Counted from the first letter of the stretch, positions 1 to 10,441 are shown. The stretch: 36,789 nucleotides of DNA from Azoarcus_F sp036734105 (GCA_036734105.1 DAIMZH010000032.1:1-36789), one strand, 5' to 3'. Numbers and translations: made by a program. The notes: generated by a model not told the origin, from the sequence alone.

Positions 1-18
1 TCCAAATCTTGTTCAGAT

Positions 19-40
19 CGACAGGCCTGAAGGCCTGTCG
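19..40. repeat. Perfect hairpin downstream of the GntR gene
   Basis: The arms CGACAGGCCT and AGGCCTGTCG are exact reverse complements separated by GA, giving a 9-10 bp stem. It lies 18 nt past the stop of the leftward GntR gene, so it could help end that transcript or protect its 3' end. No T-run follows on either strand, so I do not call it a proven intrinsic terminator. Confidence 0.5.
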
Positions 41-57
41 CTAATCAGTTGCTGTTT

Positions 58-726
58 TCAGGCTGCCTTGGTGCGTGATTTGGCGATGCGATCGAGTGCG
101 ACACGGCCACTGCGGATGTGATTGCGCATTTCGGCTTCGGCCTGTTCAGCGTTGCCGGCTTTGACCGCAGCCAGAATCTTGCGATGCTCAGCCAGCGATT
201 GTTCGAGTCGACCTTCAGAGAACAGCGAATGGTGGCGGCTGAGCTTGATGACCTTGCGCAAATCTTCGATGACATTCAGCAGCCAGCGGTTGTCGGCAAG
301 TGACTGCAACTCGCGATGAAAAGCCTGGTTGGCTTCGAAGAAGCCGTCGATGTCGCCCACCGCCGCGGCACGCTCCAGACGGGTATGAATGTCGGCTAGC
401 CGGGATTGGCCGCTGGCGTCGGCCTTGATGGCGGCCTCATGAGCGCATTGACCTTCGAGCAAGGCCATGATGGTGAATATCTCGTCCAGGTCGCGATCGG
501 AAATTTCGGTGACATAACAACCCTTGCGAGGTTTCAAGGTGACCAGGCCTTCGGAAGCCAGCACCTTAAGTGCCTCGCGCATCGGTGTGCGTGAGATGCC
601 ATAGTGATCAGCCAGTGCCTGTTCATCGACCCAGGTTCCTGGTGGTAGCTCGTGCGAGAAGATGCGTTGCCGAAGGCGTTCGGCAACTTCCTGATAGAGC
701 GCAAGAGGTGCGATTCGGGTATTCAT
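58..726 (-). CDS. GntR-family (FCD subfamily) transcriptional regulator
   Basis: A 222-residue protein with the FadR/FCD plan: an N-terminal winged helix (about residues 13-75, with DEQALADHYGISRTPMREAL as recognition region and the family's ISRTPxREAL pattern) and a C-terminal all-helical ligand domain (about 85-210). FCD domains usually bind a small carboxylate or acyl effector, often through a metal held by Asp/His. It is transcribed away from scpA with a 458-nt gap, so it is a natural candidate to control the propionyl-CoA/methylmalonyl-CoA operon. That role is inferred from position only. The ATG at 726 gives the normal family length; the Shine-Dalgarno (GCGGAA region) is weak. Confidence 0.88.
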   Translation of the reverse strand: MNTRIAPLALYQEVAERLRQRIFSHELPPGTWVDEQALADHYGISRTPMREALKVLASEGLVTLKPRKGCYVTEISDRDLDEIFTIMALLEGQCAHEAAIKADASGQSRLADIHTRLERAAAVGDIDGFFEANQAFHRELQSLADNRWLLNVIEDLRKVIKLSRHHSLFSEGRLEQSLAEHRKILAAVKAGNAEQAEAEMRNHIRSGRVALDRIAKSRTKAA

Positions 727-872
727 GATCGATTCCGCAAGGTCGGTCTAGTTGTCTTCAAGAGGCAGTAGGCGCTGCGCTGACACAGGCGGGTGCGACA
801 GGCAGTCGCCACTGCGCCATCAGGCGCCTGCTTCGCCGGACACGTCCATCCGGCACGTGCTGTCGCGCAGAG

Positions 873-932
873 CTTGACAGATTGTACCGTTGACAAGTCA
901 CTTGCATCTATAATTATGGATAAAGTATTATA
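873..932. promoter_or_regulatory. Candidate GntR operator and promoter cluster
   Basis: TTGACA occurs twice (874-879 and 890-895), and TTGT-N7-ACAA (882-896) is an inverted repeat. TATAAT (909-914) and ATTATA (927-932) form a second inverted repeat, so a -10-like hexamer exists on each strand. A rightward pairing TTGCAT (902-907)-N18-TATTAT (926-931) is possible. FCD-type GntR regulators bind short palindromes in such divergent regions. Assignment to this regulator is inference. Confidence 0.4.
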
Positions 933-1027
933 TTGCCAGTTGAACGAGTTGATTTCCGGCGTTGTGCAGAGGATGGCGCATCAGTTTGGTGCGCCTGGGG
1001 AGAGGAGGCCTGCGCCGGGCGCCGACG

Positions 1028-1058
1028 CCCACCCGCGCGAGTGCGTGGGTGGGTTTGT
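1028..1058 (+). terminator. Strong GC hairpin with short T tract upstream of scpA
   Basis: CCCACCCGCGC (1028-1038) pairs with GCGTGGGTGGG (1043-1053) around a GAGT tetraloop, with one G-U pair, and is followed by TTTGT. This resembles an intrinsic terminator, although the T tract is short. It lies upstream of the 1084-1112 promoter, so it could end a short leader RNA, attenuate transcription from an upstream promoter, or insulate the scpA promoter. Confidence 0.5.
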
Positions 1059-1083
1059 CGTCGCATCAGAAGCTTTACAGATT

Positions 1084-1112
1084 TTGGCGTTTGTTGCCGA
1101 AAACCGTATGAT
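1084..1112 (+). promoter_or_regulatory. Sigma70-type promoter for scpA operon
   Basis: TTGGCG (1084-1089) and TATGAT (1107-1112) are separated by exactly 17 bp, matching 4/6 and 5/6 consensus bases. Transcription would begin near 1119, leaving a leader of about 66 nt. That leader contains a small hairpin (CCGGAC 1140-1145 / GTCCGG 1159-1164) just before the ribosome binding site. Confidence 0.55.
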
Positions 1113-1184
1113 TAATCGGTGTAATCAACACAACCCCTGCCGGACTTCCCAAGACGACGTCCGGTGTCAATGACGAGGTGAACG

Positions 1185-3347
1185 ATGTCCAGTTCCGATT
1201 ACCCGGAATACCCGAAGGCTGATCTGGAGGCATGGCGCAAAGTGGCGGCCAAGCATGCGCCGGGCGGCAACCCTGAAAACCTGACCTGGCGTACGCCTGA
1301 AGGCCTGCAGGTCAAGGCGTTGTATACCCGGGCGGATGTTGAAGGCTTGCCGTTTGCCGACACCTTGCCCGGCTTCGAACCCTATCTGCGTGGCCCCCAG
1401 CCGACCATGTATGCAGTCAAGCCGTGGACCATTCGGCAATATGCCGGCTTTTCCACCGCAGAGGCATCCAATGCCTTTTATCGCAAGGCGCTGGCTGCCG
1501 GCGGGCAGGGCGTGTCGGTGGCTTTTGATCTGGCCACGCACCGTGGTTACGACTCTGATCATCCGCGCGTCACAGGCGATGTCGGCAAGGCGGGTGTGGC
1601 CATCGACTCGGTCGAAGACATGAAGATCCTCTTTGACGGCATCCCGCTCGACAAGGTCTCGGTGTCGATGACCATGAACGGCGCTGTGCTGCCCATTCTC
1701 GCGGGCTATATCGTCGCGGCTGAAGAGCAGGGCGTTTCCCAGGACAAGCTCTCCGGGACCATACAGAACGACATCCTCAAGGAGTTCATGGTCCGTAACA
1801 CCTATATTTATCCGCCGACGCCGTCGATGAAGATCATCGCTGACATTTTCCAGTACACGTCGGCGCACATGCCCAAGTTCAACAGCATTTCAATTTCCGG
1901 TTATCACATCCAGGAAGCGGGGGCGAATCAGGCAATCGAGCTGGCCTTCACGCTGGCTGACGGGCTGGAATATGTGCGCACCGGCATTGCCAGTGGCATG
2001 GACGTTGACACCTTTGCCGGACGGCTGTCGTTCTTCTGGGCAGTGGGCATGAACTTCTATCTGGAGATCGCCAAGATGCGCGCTGCGCGTCTGCTGTGGT
2101 GGCGGATCATGAAGCAGTTCAATCCGAAAAATGCCAAGTCCATGATGCTGCGCACCCACTCGCAGACCTCTGGCTGGTCGCTGACTGAGCAAGACCCCTA
2201 CAACAATGTGGTGCGTACCACCATTGAGGCCATGGCCGCAGTGTTTGGCGGCACGCAGTCCCTGCACACCAACGCGCTGGACGAGGCCATTGCGCTTCCC
2301 ACCGAGTTTTCAGCCCGGATTGCCCGTAACACCCAGATCATCATCCAGGAAGAGACGCACATCACCAATGTGGTCGATCCATGGGCCGGCTCCTACATGA
2401 TGGAAAAGCTGACCCAGGACATGGCGGATCAGGCCTGGAGCCTGATTGAAGAAATCGAGGCCATGGGTGGCATGACCAAAGCGGTTGAGTCGGGTTGGGC
2501 CAAGATGAAGGTGGAGGAGTGCGCAGCTGACAAACAGGCTCGCATCGATTCCGGCAAGGATGTCATCGTTGGCGTCAACAAGTACAAGATGGACAAGGAG
2601 GATCCGATCGAGATCCTGGACATCGACAATCACGCAGTGCGCGAGTCGCAGATTGTTCGTCTCAAAAAGATTCGTGAAACCCGCGACAGCACGGCAGTGC
2701 AGGCGGCACTGGATGCGCTCACTCAGGCTGCCGAAACTGGCGTAGGCAATTTGCTTGAGCTCACGGTGCAGGCAGTGCGTCTGCGTGCCAGCGTTGGTGA
2801 AGTGTCGGATGCGCTTGAGAAAGTCTTTGGTCGCTACCGTGCCAGCCCGCAGGCTGTGTCAGGTGTATATGGCGCGGTGGTTGAAGGGGAAGAGGACTGG
2901 ATGGCGCTGAAGGCAGAGATCGAGCAGTTCGTCGCTGTCGAAGGCCGTCGGCCGCGCGTGATGATCGCCAAGCTCGGGCAGGATGGTCATGACCGTGGTG
3001 CCAAGGTGGTGGCCTCAGCCTTTGCCGATCTGGGCTTTGATATCGACGTGGGTCCGCTGTTTCAGACACCCGAAGAAGCTGCCCGCCATGCGGTTGAAAA
3101 CGACGTGCATGCGGTTGGTTGTTCAAGTCTGGCAGCAGGCCACAAGACCTTGGTGCCGGCAGTGATCAACGAACTGAAGCGGCTCGGCGCAGACGACATC
3201 ATCACCTTTGTCGGTGGCGTGATTCCGGCTCAAGACTATGAGGCACTGTATGCATTCGGCGCCAAGGGTATCTTCGGCCCGGGCACTCCGATTCCCAAGG
3301 CAGCGCGTGAAGTGTTGAAGCAGATCAGGGCCGCAAAAGGTGAGTGA
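1185..3347 (+). CDS. scpA: Methylmalonyl-CoA mutase (single-chain, B12-dependent)
   Basis: Converts (R)-methylmalonyl-CoA to succinyl-CoA with adenosylcobalamin, the last step of propionyl-CoA entry into the TCA cycle. At 720 residues it has the full-length catalytic-chain architecture: an N-terminal substrate-binding TIM barrel (roughly 1-560, with YPPTPSMK and the TQSLHTNALDEA segment) and a C-terminal cobalamin domain. The B12 signature DxHxxG is intact at D600-H602-G605, H602 being the expected lower axial ligand. A long single chain of this kind normally works as a homodimer. The ATG at 1185 is preceded by GAGGTG (1175-1180). It heads a rightward operon with a toxin-antitoxin-like pair, meaB, pccB and pccA. 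Confidence 0.97.
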   Translation: MSSSDYPEYPKADLEAWRKVAAKHAPGGNPENLTWRTPEGLQVKALYTRADVEGLPFADTLPGFEPYLRGPQPTMYAVKPWTIRQYAGFSTAEASNAFYRKALAAGGQGVSVAFDLATHRGYDSDHPRVTGDVGKAGVAIDSVEDMKILFDGIPLDKVSVSMTMNGAVLPILAGYIVAAEEQGVSQDKLSGTIQNDILKEFMVRNTYIYPPTPSMKIIADIFQYTSAHMPKFNSISISGYHIQEAGANQAIELAFTLADGLEYVRTGIASGMDVDTFAGRLSFFWAVGMNFYLEIAKMRAARLLWWRIMKQFNPKNAKSMMLRTHSQTSGWSLTEQDPYNNVVRTTIEAMAAVFGGTQSLHTNALDEAIALPTEFSARIARNTQIIIQEETHITNVVDPWAGSYMMEKLTQDMADQAWSLIEEIEAMGGMTKAVESGWAKMKVEECAADKQARIDSGKDVIVGVNKYKMDKEDPIEILDIDNHAVRESQIVRLKKIRETRDSTAVQAALDALTQAAETGVGNLLELTVQAVRLRASVGEVSDALEKVFGRYRASPQAVSGVYGAVVEGEEDWMALKAEIEQFVAVEGRRPRVMIAKLGQDGHDRGAKVVASAFADLGFDIDVGPLFQTPEEAARHAVENDVHAVGCSSLAAGHKTLVPAVINELKRLGADDIITFVGGVIPAQDYEALYAFGAKGIFGPGTPIPKAAREVLKQIRAAKGE

Positions 3348-3398
3348 AGGGTATTGAGCAGTCAGGCCACCGTATTCTGAAGTTTGCAGGAGAAGCAC

Positions 3399-3626
3399 AT
3401 GATCGACACGACGAATAGAATTACCCTTGAACCCGGTAAGCGTGGTGGTCGACCATGTGTTCGTGGCATGCGCATCACTGTTTACGATGTTCTTGGGTGG
3501 TTGGCCGCGGGAATGAGTGAGGTTGAGATACTTCACGACTACCCTGAACTGGAGCACGAAGATATTCTCGCCTGCCTGATGTTTGCGGCAACACGAGAGT
3601 CTCGACTGTCGAGGCTGGCGGCTTGA
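3399..3626 (+). CDS. DUF433 antitoxin-like protein
   Basis: A 75-residue protein with the DUF433 pattern: the GRPCVRGMRITVYDVLGWLA stretch at residues 17-36 (family consensus G-x-P-x-I/V-R-G-x-R-I) followed by a helical segment ending in FAATRES. DUF433 proteins are winged-helix-like and usually precede a DUF5615 PIN-like protein, as here. I chose ATG 3399 because AGGAGA (3388-3393) is well spaced before it; a TTG at 3384 would add five residues but includes that site. The stop overlaps the next start (TTGA). It probably neutralises the downstream protein and autoregulates, by family analogy. Base composition is lower in GC than the flanking metabolic genes. Confidence 0.85.
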   Translation: MIDTTNRITLEPGKRGGRPCVRGMRITVYDVLGWLAAGMSEVEILHDYPELEHEDILACLMFAATRESRLSRLAA

Positions 3627-3955
3627 AGCTGCCCCTTGATCAGAATATCTCACGCCGTCTACTTGCAGATATCGCTGACTGCTATCCAGGATCATCCCAT
3701 GTGCAGTTATTGGGCCTGGAGTCAGCGAGCGATATGGATTTATGGGAGTTTGCGCTTGGACATGAATACGTAATCGTAACCAAAGATGTTGATTTTCTTG
3801 AACTGCATATGATGAGTGGATATCCGCCTAAAATTCTTTGGTTGAATTGCGGCAACTGCTCGAATGCAGAAATACGTACTCGACTGCTTGCGGATACCAA
3901 ATCAATTTTCACTGCGTTGTCAGACGATGAGGTTGGTGTTGTTGAAATTGACTGA
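3623..3955 (+). CDS. DUF5615 PIN-like (Mut7-C-like) putative toxin nuclease
   Basis: A 110-residue protein matching the DUF5615 PIN-like family: an N-terminal LDQNIS block with acidic D6, the central VTKDVDF block (D55, D57) and ILWLNCGN (residues 71-78). In PIN-fold nucleases such acidic residues bind metal for RNA cleavage; activity here is not shown. The start is a TTG whose last two bases belong to the stop of the DUF433 gene, indicating translational coupling typical of such pairs. G+C over 3721-3900 is about 43% by my count, well below neighbouring genes, which suggests transfer. The pair interrupts scpA-meaB without an obvious promoter or terminator, so it may be co-transcribed with the mutase. 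Confidence 0.82.
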   Translation: MKLPLDQNISRRLLADIADCYPGSSHVQLLGLESASDMDLWEFALGHEYVIVTKDVDFLELHMMSGYPPKILWLNCGNCSNAEIRTRLLADTKSIFTALSDDEVGVVEID

Positions 3956-3971
3956 GAGGGAGTTCGTTGCG

Positions 3972-5009
3972 GTGGTACTTGATGCGAATGATCAAACGCT
4001 TGTTAGCGGCGTGCTGGCGCGTCAGTTGCGCCCGCTGGCCAAGAGCATCACGCTGATTGAGTCGCAGAACCCTCAGCATCAAATTCGTGCTCAGGCGGTG
4101 CTGGAGGCCTTGCTGCCGCATACCGGGGGTGCCATGCGTGTCGGTATCTCCGGGGTGCCGGGGGTTGGCAAGTCAACCTTCATTGAGGCGCTTGGACTGT
4201 ATCTGATCGAGCAAGGTTTGCGAATTGCGGTGCTGGCGGTTGATCCATCTTCATCAATCAATGGTGGCTCCATTCTGGGTGACAAGACCCGCATGGAGCG
4301 GCTCAGCCAGAATCCGGCTGCCTTCATCAGACCCAGCCCCTCGTCAGGATCGCTTGGCGGCGTGGCCGAAAAGACTCGTGAAACCATGCTGGTGTGCGAG
4401 GCAGCAGGGTTTGATGTGATCATCGTTGAGACGGTTGGTGTTGGACAGAGTGAAACCGCAGTGGCCAACATGAGTGACATTTTCTGTCTGCTGCAGCTAC
4501 CCAATGCGGGCGATGATTTGCAAGGCATCAAAAAGGGCATCATGGAGCTGGCTGATCTTGTGGTGGTGAATAAGGCGGACATTGACCCTGCGGCAAGCAC
4601 CCGTGCGCAGGCTCAGCTCAAGACCGCCTTGCATATGCTGAAACCAGCCAGCCCCAACTGGTCACCACCGGTGCTCACCTTGTCTGCCCTGAAGATGGAT
4701 GGCGTCGTTGAGTTCTGGAAAACCGTTTGTGACTACCGTGACACCATGCAGAAAAGTGGTGAGTTCACTACCCGACGCAGCAGACAGGCTCGCGCCTGGA
4801 TGTGGGAGCTGATCGACTCCGGACTGCGCAGTCGTTTCAGAAACCATCCAGCGGTAAGAGCCGCGCTGCCCGCACTCACCGCGTCTGTTGAACAAGGGGA
4901 GACCACCCCATCGGTGGCGGCCTTGCAGCTGCTACAGCATTTGAATGACAGCAATTTACCATCAGAATCTTTTGTCGGCTTGATCAAGCCGATCTACCGG
5001 AAACCGTAA
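3972..5009 (+). CDS. meaB: MeaB/ArgK-family GTPase, methylmalonyl-CoA mutase chaperone
   Basis: A G3E-family GTPase that protects methylmalonyl-CoA mutase and gates adenosylcobalamin loading and exchange (MMAA in humans). From the proposed start it is 345 residues. The P-loop G61-VPGVGK-S68 is intact, followed by VDPSSS, the ETVGVGQSE switch segment and the NKAD guanine-specificity motif. I chose GTG 3972 because GAGAGGGAG lies just upstream (3954-3962) and homology-like sequence (LVSGVLARQLRPLAKSITLI) begins shortly after; the frame stays open further left to 3864 or 3927 but overlaps the DUF5615 gene. Its partner scpA is separated from it only by the DUF433/DUF5615 pair. Confidence 0.93.
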   Translation: MVLDANDQTLVSGVLARQLRPLAKSITLIESQNPQHQIRAQAVLEALLPHTGGAMRVGISGVPGVGKSTFIEALGLYLIEQGLRIAVLAVDPSSSINGGSILGDKTRMERLSQNPAAFIRPSPSSGSLGGVAEKTRETMLVCEAAGFDVIIVETVGVGQSETAVANMSDIFCLLQLPNAGDDLQGIKKGIMELADLVVVNKADIDPAASTRAQAQLKTALHMLKPASPNWSPPVLTLSALKMDGVVEFWKTVCDYRDTMQKSGEFTTRRSRQARAWMWELIDSGLRSRFRNHPAVRAALPALTASVEQGETTPSVAALQLLQHLNDSNLPSESFVGLIKPIYRKP

Positions 5010-5020
5010 GGAGACCATCA

Positions 5021-6553
5021 ATGCACGAAATCATCCGCCAACTGGATGAGGAGCGCCAGAAAGCCCGCCTCGGTGGCGGTCAGAAGCGCATCGACTCTCA
5101 GCACGCCAAGGGCAAACTGACTGCGCGCGAGCGCATCGAACTCCTGCTCGACGAAGGCAGCTTCGAAGAGTGGGACATGTTCAAGGAGCACCGTTGCACC
5201 GACTTCGGCATGGGTGCCGACCATGTGCCGGGTGATGGCGTCGTTACCGGCTATGGCACGGTCAACGGCCGCCTGGTGTTCGTCTTCAGCCAGGACTTCA
5301 CGGTGTTCGGCGGCTCGCTGTCCGAAACCCACGCCGAGAAGATCTGCAAGGTAATGGACCACGCGATGAAGGTTGGCGCGCCGGTCATCGGCCTGAATGA
5401 TTCGGGCGGCGCCCGCATCCAGGAGGGGGTGGACTCCCTCGGCGGCTACGCCGACGTTTTCCAGCGCAATGTGATGGCGTCCGGTGTGATCCCGCAGATC
5501 TCGATGATCATGGGGCCATGTGCCGGGGGGGCGGTGTATTCGCCCTCGATGACCGACTTCATCTTCATGGTCAAGGACTCAAGTTACATGTTCGTCACCG
5601 GCCCGGAAGTGGTCAAGACGGTGACCCATGAAACCGTTACGGCCGAAGAACTGGGTGGTGCCGTGACGCATACCACCAAGTCCGGTGTTGCCGATCTAGC
5701 CTTTGAGAACGACGTCGAGGCGCTGGCGCAACTGCGTCGCTTTATCGACTTTCTGCCGCTCTCAAACCGCGAGAAGCCGCCGGTGCGTCCCACCGCCGAT
5801 CCCGCCGATCGCATGGACGAGTCTCTCGACACGCTGGTGCCGACCAACCCCAACCAGCCCTATGACATGAAGGAGCTGATCACCAAGGTGGTGGACGAGG
5901 GCGACTTCTTCGAACTGCAGCCGGATTACGCCAAGAACATCCTCATCGGTTTCGGCCGCATGGAGGGCCAGACCGTCGGCTTCGTGGCCAATCAGCCGCT
6001 GGTGCTGGCCGGTTGTCTGGATATCAAGAGCTCGATCAAGGCTGCACGTTTTGTGCGTTTCTGCGACGCCTTCAACATTCCGGTGGTCACTTTTGTAGAC
6101 GTGCCCGGCTTCATGCCCGGCACCAGCCAGGAATACGGTGGCATCATCAAGCACGGTGCCAAGCTGCTGTATGCCTATGCCGAGTGCACCGTGCCCAAGG
6201 TCACCCTGATCACCCGCAAGGCCTATGGTGGCGCCTATGACGTGATGAGTTCCAAGCACCTTCGCGGCGACGTCAACCTCGCCTGGCCAAGTGCCGAGAT
6301 TGCGGTGATGGGCCCCAAGGGGGCGGTCGAGATCATCTTCCGTGAGGAGAAGAACGACCCCGAGAAGATCGCCGAGCGCGAGGCGATGTACAAGGAGAAG
6401 TTTGCCAATCCTTTTGTTGCCGCGCACCGTGGCTTCATCGACGACGTGATCATGCCGCACGCGACCCGCAAGCGCATCTGCCGCTCGCTGGCGATGCTGC
6501 GCGACAAGCAACTCGACAATCCGTGGCGCAAGCACGGCAATATCCCGCTCTGA
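5021..6553 (+). CDS. pccB: Propionyl-CoA carboxylase beta subunit (carboxyltransferase)
   Basis: Transfers CO2 from carboxybiotin to propionyl-CoA to give (S)-methylmalonyl-CoA. The 510-residue chain carries the two crotonase-like carboxyltransferase halves: the N-terminal half with the SGGARIQEGVDSL acyl-CoA/oxyanion region and MGPCAGGAVYSP, and the C-terminal half with FVDVPGFMPGTSQE and TRKAYGGAYDVM. Length and motifs fit PccB; acetyl-CoA carboxylase subunits are ruled out by the fused layout. AAGGAGA precedes ATG 5021, 11 nt after meaB, and pccA follows 21 nt later. The neighbouring mutase strongly favours propionyl-CoA over other acyl-CoAs. Confidence 0.95.
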   Translation: MHEIIRQLDEERQKARLGGGQKRIDSQHAKGKLTARERIELLLDEGSFEEWDMFKEHRCTDFGMGADHVPGDGVVTGYGTVNGRLVFVFSQDFTVFGGSLSETHAEKICKVMDHAMKVGAPVIGLNDSGGARIQEGVDSLGGYADVFQRNVMASGVIPQISMIMGPCAGGAVYSPSMTDFIFMVKDSSYMFVTGPEVVKTVTHETVTAEELGGAVTHTTKSGVADLAFENDVEALAQLRRFIDFLPLSNREKPPVRPTADPADRMDESLDTLVPTNPNQPYDMKELITKVVDEGDFFELQPDYAKNILIGFGRMEGQTVGFVANQPLVLAGCLDIKSSIKAARFVRFCDAFNIPVVTFVDVPGFMPGTSQEYGGIIKHGAKLLYAYAECTVPKVTLITRKAYGGAYDVMSSKHLRGDVNLAWPSAEIAVMGPKGAVEIIFREEKNDPEKIAEREAMYKEKFANPFVAAHRGFIDDVIMPHATRKRICRSLAMLRDKQLDNPWRKHGNIPL

Positions 6554-6573
6554 TCGCCCGGAGGATTATTACA

Positions 6574-8566
<1,993 letters not shown>

Positions 8567-8588
8567 AACCAGTCGCTGTTTGCTGTAC

Positions 8589-8630
8589 AAAACCCCCGAC
8601 GCTGCTCGCAACTCGGGGGTTTTGTTGTTT
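8589..8630 (+). terminator. Intrinsic terminator after pccA
   Basis: AAAACCCCCGA (8589-8599) pairs perfectly with TCGGGGGTTTT (8613-8623) around a 13-nt loop and runs into TTTTGTTGTTT. This is a textbook rho-independent terminator closing the scpA-pccA operon. Confidence 0.93.
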
Positions 8631-8714
8631 GTGCGCGTGCTCTTTCACATGCATTGGCATCATCAGGACGTATACTTCGCAGTTCTTGTCATATCAATGG
8701 ATTGACTGCCAAAC

Positions 8715-9284
8715 ATGAAACTGGAACAAACCCGACTTCCCGGGGTGCTGGTGCTGACACCGCGTCGCTTTGAGGATGAGCGCGGCTTCTTTTCTGAAAG
8801 CTGGAATCGCAAGACGCTTGTTGCCGCCGGTATTGAACTGCCAGAGTTTGTTCAGGATAACCACTCGATGTCGCGAGAGGTGGGCACCTTGCGTGGCCTG
8901 CATTTTCAGCGTCCACCGCATGCGCAAGGCAAGTTGGTGCGTTGTGGGCGTGGTCGGCTACTGGATGTGGCGGTGGATATCCGCCGCGGCAGTCCGAGCT
9001 ACACCCAGTGGGTAGCAGTTGAACTGTCCTACGACAATGGCAGGCAGTTGTGGATACCACCTGGCTTTCTGCATGGTTTCGTCACGCTGGAGCCAGACAC
9101 CGAGATCATCTACAAGTGCACCGATCACTACGCTCCCGAGTGCGACGGCGCGGTGCGCTGGGACAGCCCGGAGCTTGGTATTGACTGGGGCCTCGGTGTT
9201 GCCCCTTTGCTGTCTGCCAAGGATGCGCGCGCCCCGGCTTTTTCCGAGTTTGAATCCCCGTTTGAATGGAGTGACACCCAATGA
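8715..9284 (+). CDS. rfbC: dTDP-4-dehydrorhamnose 3,5-epimerase
   Basis: Epimerises C3 and C5 of dTDP-4-keto-6-deoxy-D-glucose to give dTDP-4-keto-L-rhamnose for lipopolysaccharide or exopolysaccharide. The 189-residue cupin protein has the family's LRGLHFQRPP block with catalytic H63 and nearby K73, then WIPPGFLHGF and the IIYKCTDHYAPECDGAVRW region. A -10-like TATACT (8671-8676) lies upstream, but I find no good -35. The stop overlaps the rfbB start by 4 nt (ATGA), so the genes are translationally coupled. Confidence 0.95.
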   Translation: MKLEQTRLPGVLVLTPRRFEDERGFFSESWNRKTLVAAGIELPEFVQDNHSMSREVGTLRGLHFQRPPHAQGKLVRCGRGRLLDVAVDIRRGSPSYTQWVAVELSYDNGRQLWIPPGFLHGFVTLEPDTEIIYKCTDHYAPECDGAVRWDSPELGIDWGLGVAPLLSAKDARAPAFSEFESPFEWSDTQ

Positions 9285-10318
9285 AGTTGCTTGTCACCGG
9301 CGGTGCCGGTTTTATCGGGTCGGCGGTCGTCAGGTTGGCAGTCAGCCGTGGCATCGAAGTGGTCAATGTCGATGCCCTGACCTATGCAGCGTGTCTCGAC
9401 AACGTGGCCAGCGTGGCCGACAGCGGACTGTACGCCTTCGAGCACGCGGATATCCGCGACCGCGCCGCGCTCGACCGCATATTTGCCGAACACCAGCCGG
9501 ATGCGGTCATGCATCTTGCCGCGGAGAGCCATGTGGACCGCTCGATTGATGGCCCCGGCGCCTTCATCGAAACCAACGTCAATGGCACCTACAACATGCT
9601 GGAGGCGGCCCGTAGCTACTGGCAGTCACGCGGCAAGCCGGTCGACTTCCGCTTTCACCACATTTCCACCGACGAGGTCTTTGGCAGCCTGGGCGACACC
9701 GGCAAGTTTACCGAAGAAACGCCTTACGACCCGCGCAGCCCATATTCCGCCTCCAAGGCGGCCAGCGACCACCTGGTGCGCGCCTGGCACGAAACCTACG
9801 GCTTGCCGGTGGTATTGACCAACTGTTCCAACAACTACGGCCCGTATCACTTCCCGGAAAAACTCGTGCCGGTGGTCATTCTCAAGGCGCTGGCCGGACA
9901 ACCGATTCCGGTTTATGGCGATGGTTCGAATGTACGCGATTGGCTTTATGTCGAAGACCATGCAGACGCGCTGCTGCTGGTGCTGAAAAAAGGCGAGCTG
10001 GGTCGAAGCTACAACATTGGTGGCGAAAACGAAGCAAAAAACCTCGATCTGGTGCGCACCATTTGCAGCACGCTGGACGAACTGCGCCCTGCTGCCAAGC
10101 CCTACAGCGAGCAGATCAGCTTTGTCACTGATCGCCCCGGCCACGACAAGCGCTACGCCATCGACCCGAGCCGCATCCGCAACGAACTGGGCTGGCGTCC
10201 GTCGGTGACCGTCGAGCAAGGCCTGCAACGCACCGTCAAGTGGTATCTCGATAACGAGGCTTGGTGGCGTCCTCTGCTCGAACGCGACGGGGTCGGCAAA
10301 CGGCTAGGTGTGGCCTGA
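9281..10318 (+). CDS. rfbB: dTDP-glucose 4,6-dehydratase
   Basis: An extended short-chain dehydrogenase converting dTDP-glucose to dTDP-4-keto-6-deoxyglucose, using bound NAD+. The 345-residue chain shows the Rossmann motif GGAGFIG (residues 7-13), the catalytic STDEVFG block (T130, D131, E132) and YxxxK at Y155/K159. It overlaps rfbC by 4 nt and is followed by rfbA after a 123-nt gap with no gene. Length and motifs are normal for RfbB/RmlB. Confidence 0.96.
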   Translation: MKLLVTGGAGFIGSAVVRLAVSRGIEVVNVDALTYAACLDNVASVADSGLYAFEHADIRDRAALDRIFAEHQPDAVMHLAAESHVDRSIDGPGAFIETNVNGTYNMLEAARSYWQSRGKPVDFRFHHISTDEVFGSLGDTGKFTEETPYDPRSPYSASKAASDHLVRAWHETYGLPVVLTNCSNNYGPYHFPEKLVPVVILKALAGQPIPVYGDGSNVRDWLYVEDHADALLLVLKKGELGRSYNIGGENEAKNLDLVRTICSTLDELRPAAKPYSEQISFVTDRPGHDKRYAIDPSRIRNELGWRPSVTVEQGLQRTVKWYLDNEAWWRPLLERDGVGKRLGVA

Positions 10319-10441
10319 GTTGTGCGCACCCAGGCAACTCCGGTTGTCCGCGCTCCCTGAGCCGGTCATCAGCCACAGGGTCAATCCGGGCAGACTCGGG
10401 CTTGCACTCAGAATTTCGAATCATCATCAAGGTTCATCATC

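Larger units (their letters stand above)
727..1184. other. 458-nt divergent intergenic region between GntR gene and scpA
   Basis: I see no convincing gene here. It holds an AT-rich stretch at about 902-934 inside otherwise GC-rich sequence, two TTGACA hexamers (874-879, 890-895), hairpins at 975-995 (GGCGCA/TGCGCC), 1028-1053 and 1140-1164, and a promoter at 1084-1112. An open frame at 793-1173 has no recognisable protein character and I treat it as spurious. Confidence 0.7.

Noticed and set aside
790..860. GTCGCCACTGCGCC resembling the core of a cobalamin riboswitch upstream of B12-dependent scpA
   Set aside because: The other conserved blocks of the riboswitch (the GGGAA segments and the terminal AGTC...ACCTGCC box) are not found at the right distances.
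793..1173. 126-codon frame in the GntR-scpA intergenic region
   Set aside because: No recognisable domain, no good ribosome binding site, and it runs across the hairpin and promoter elements.
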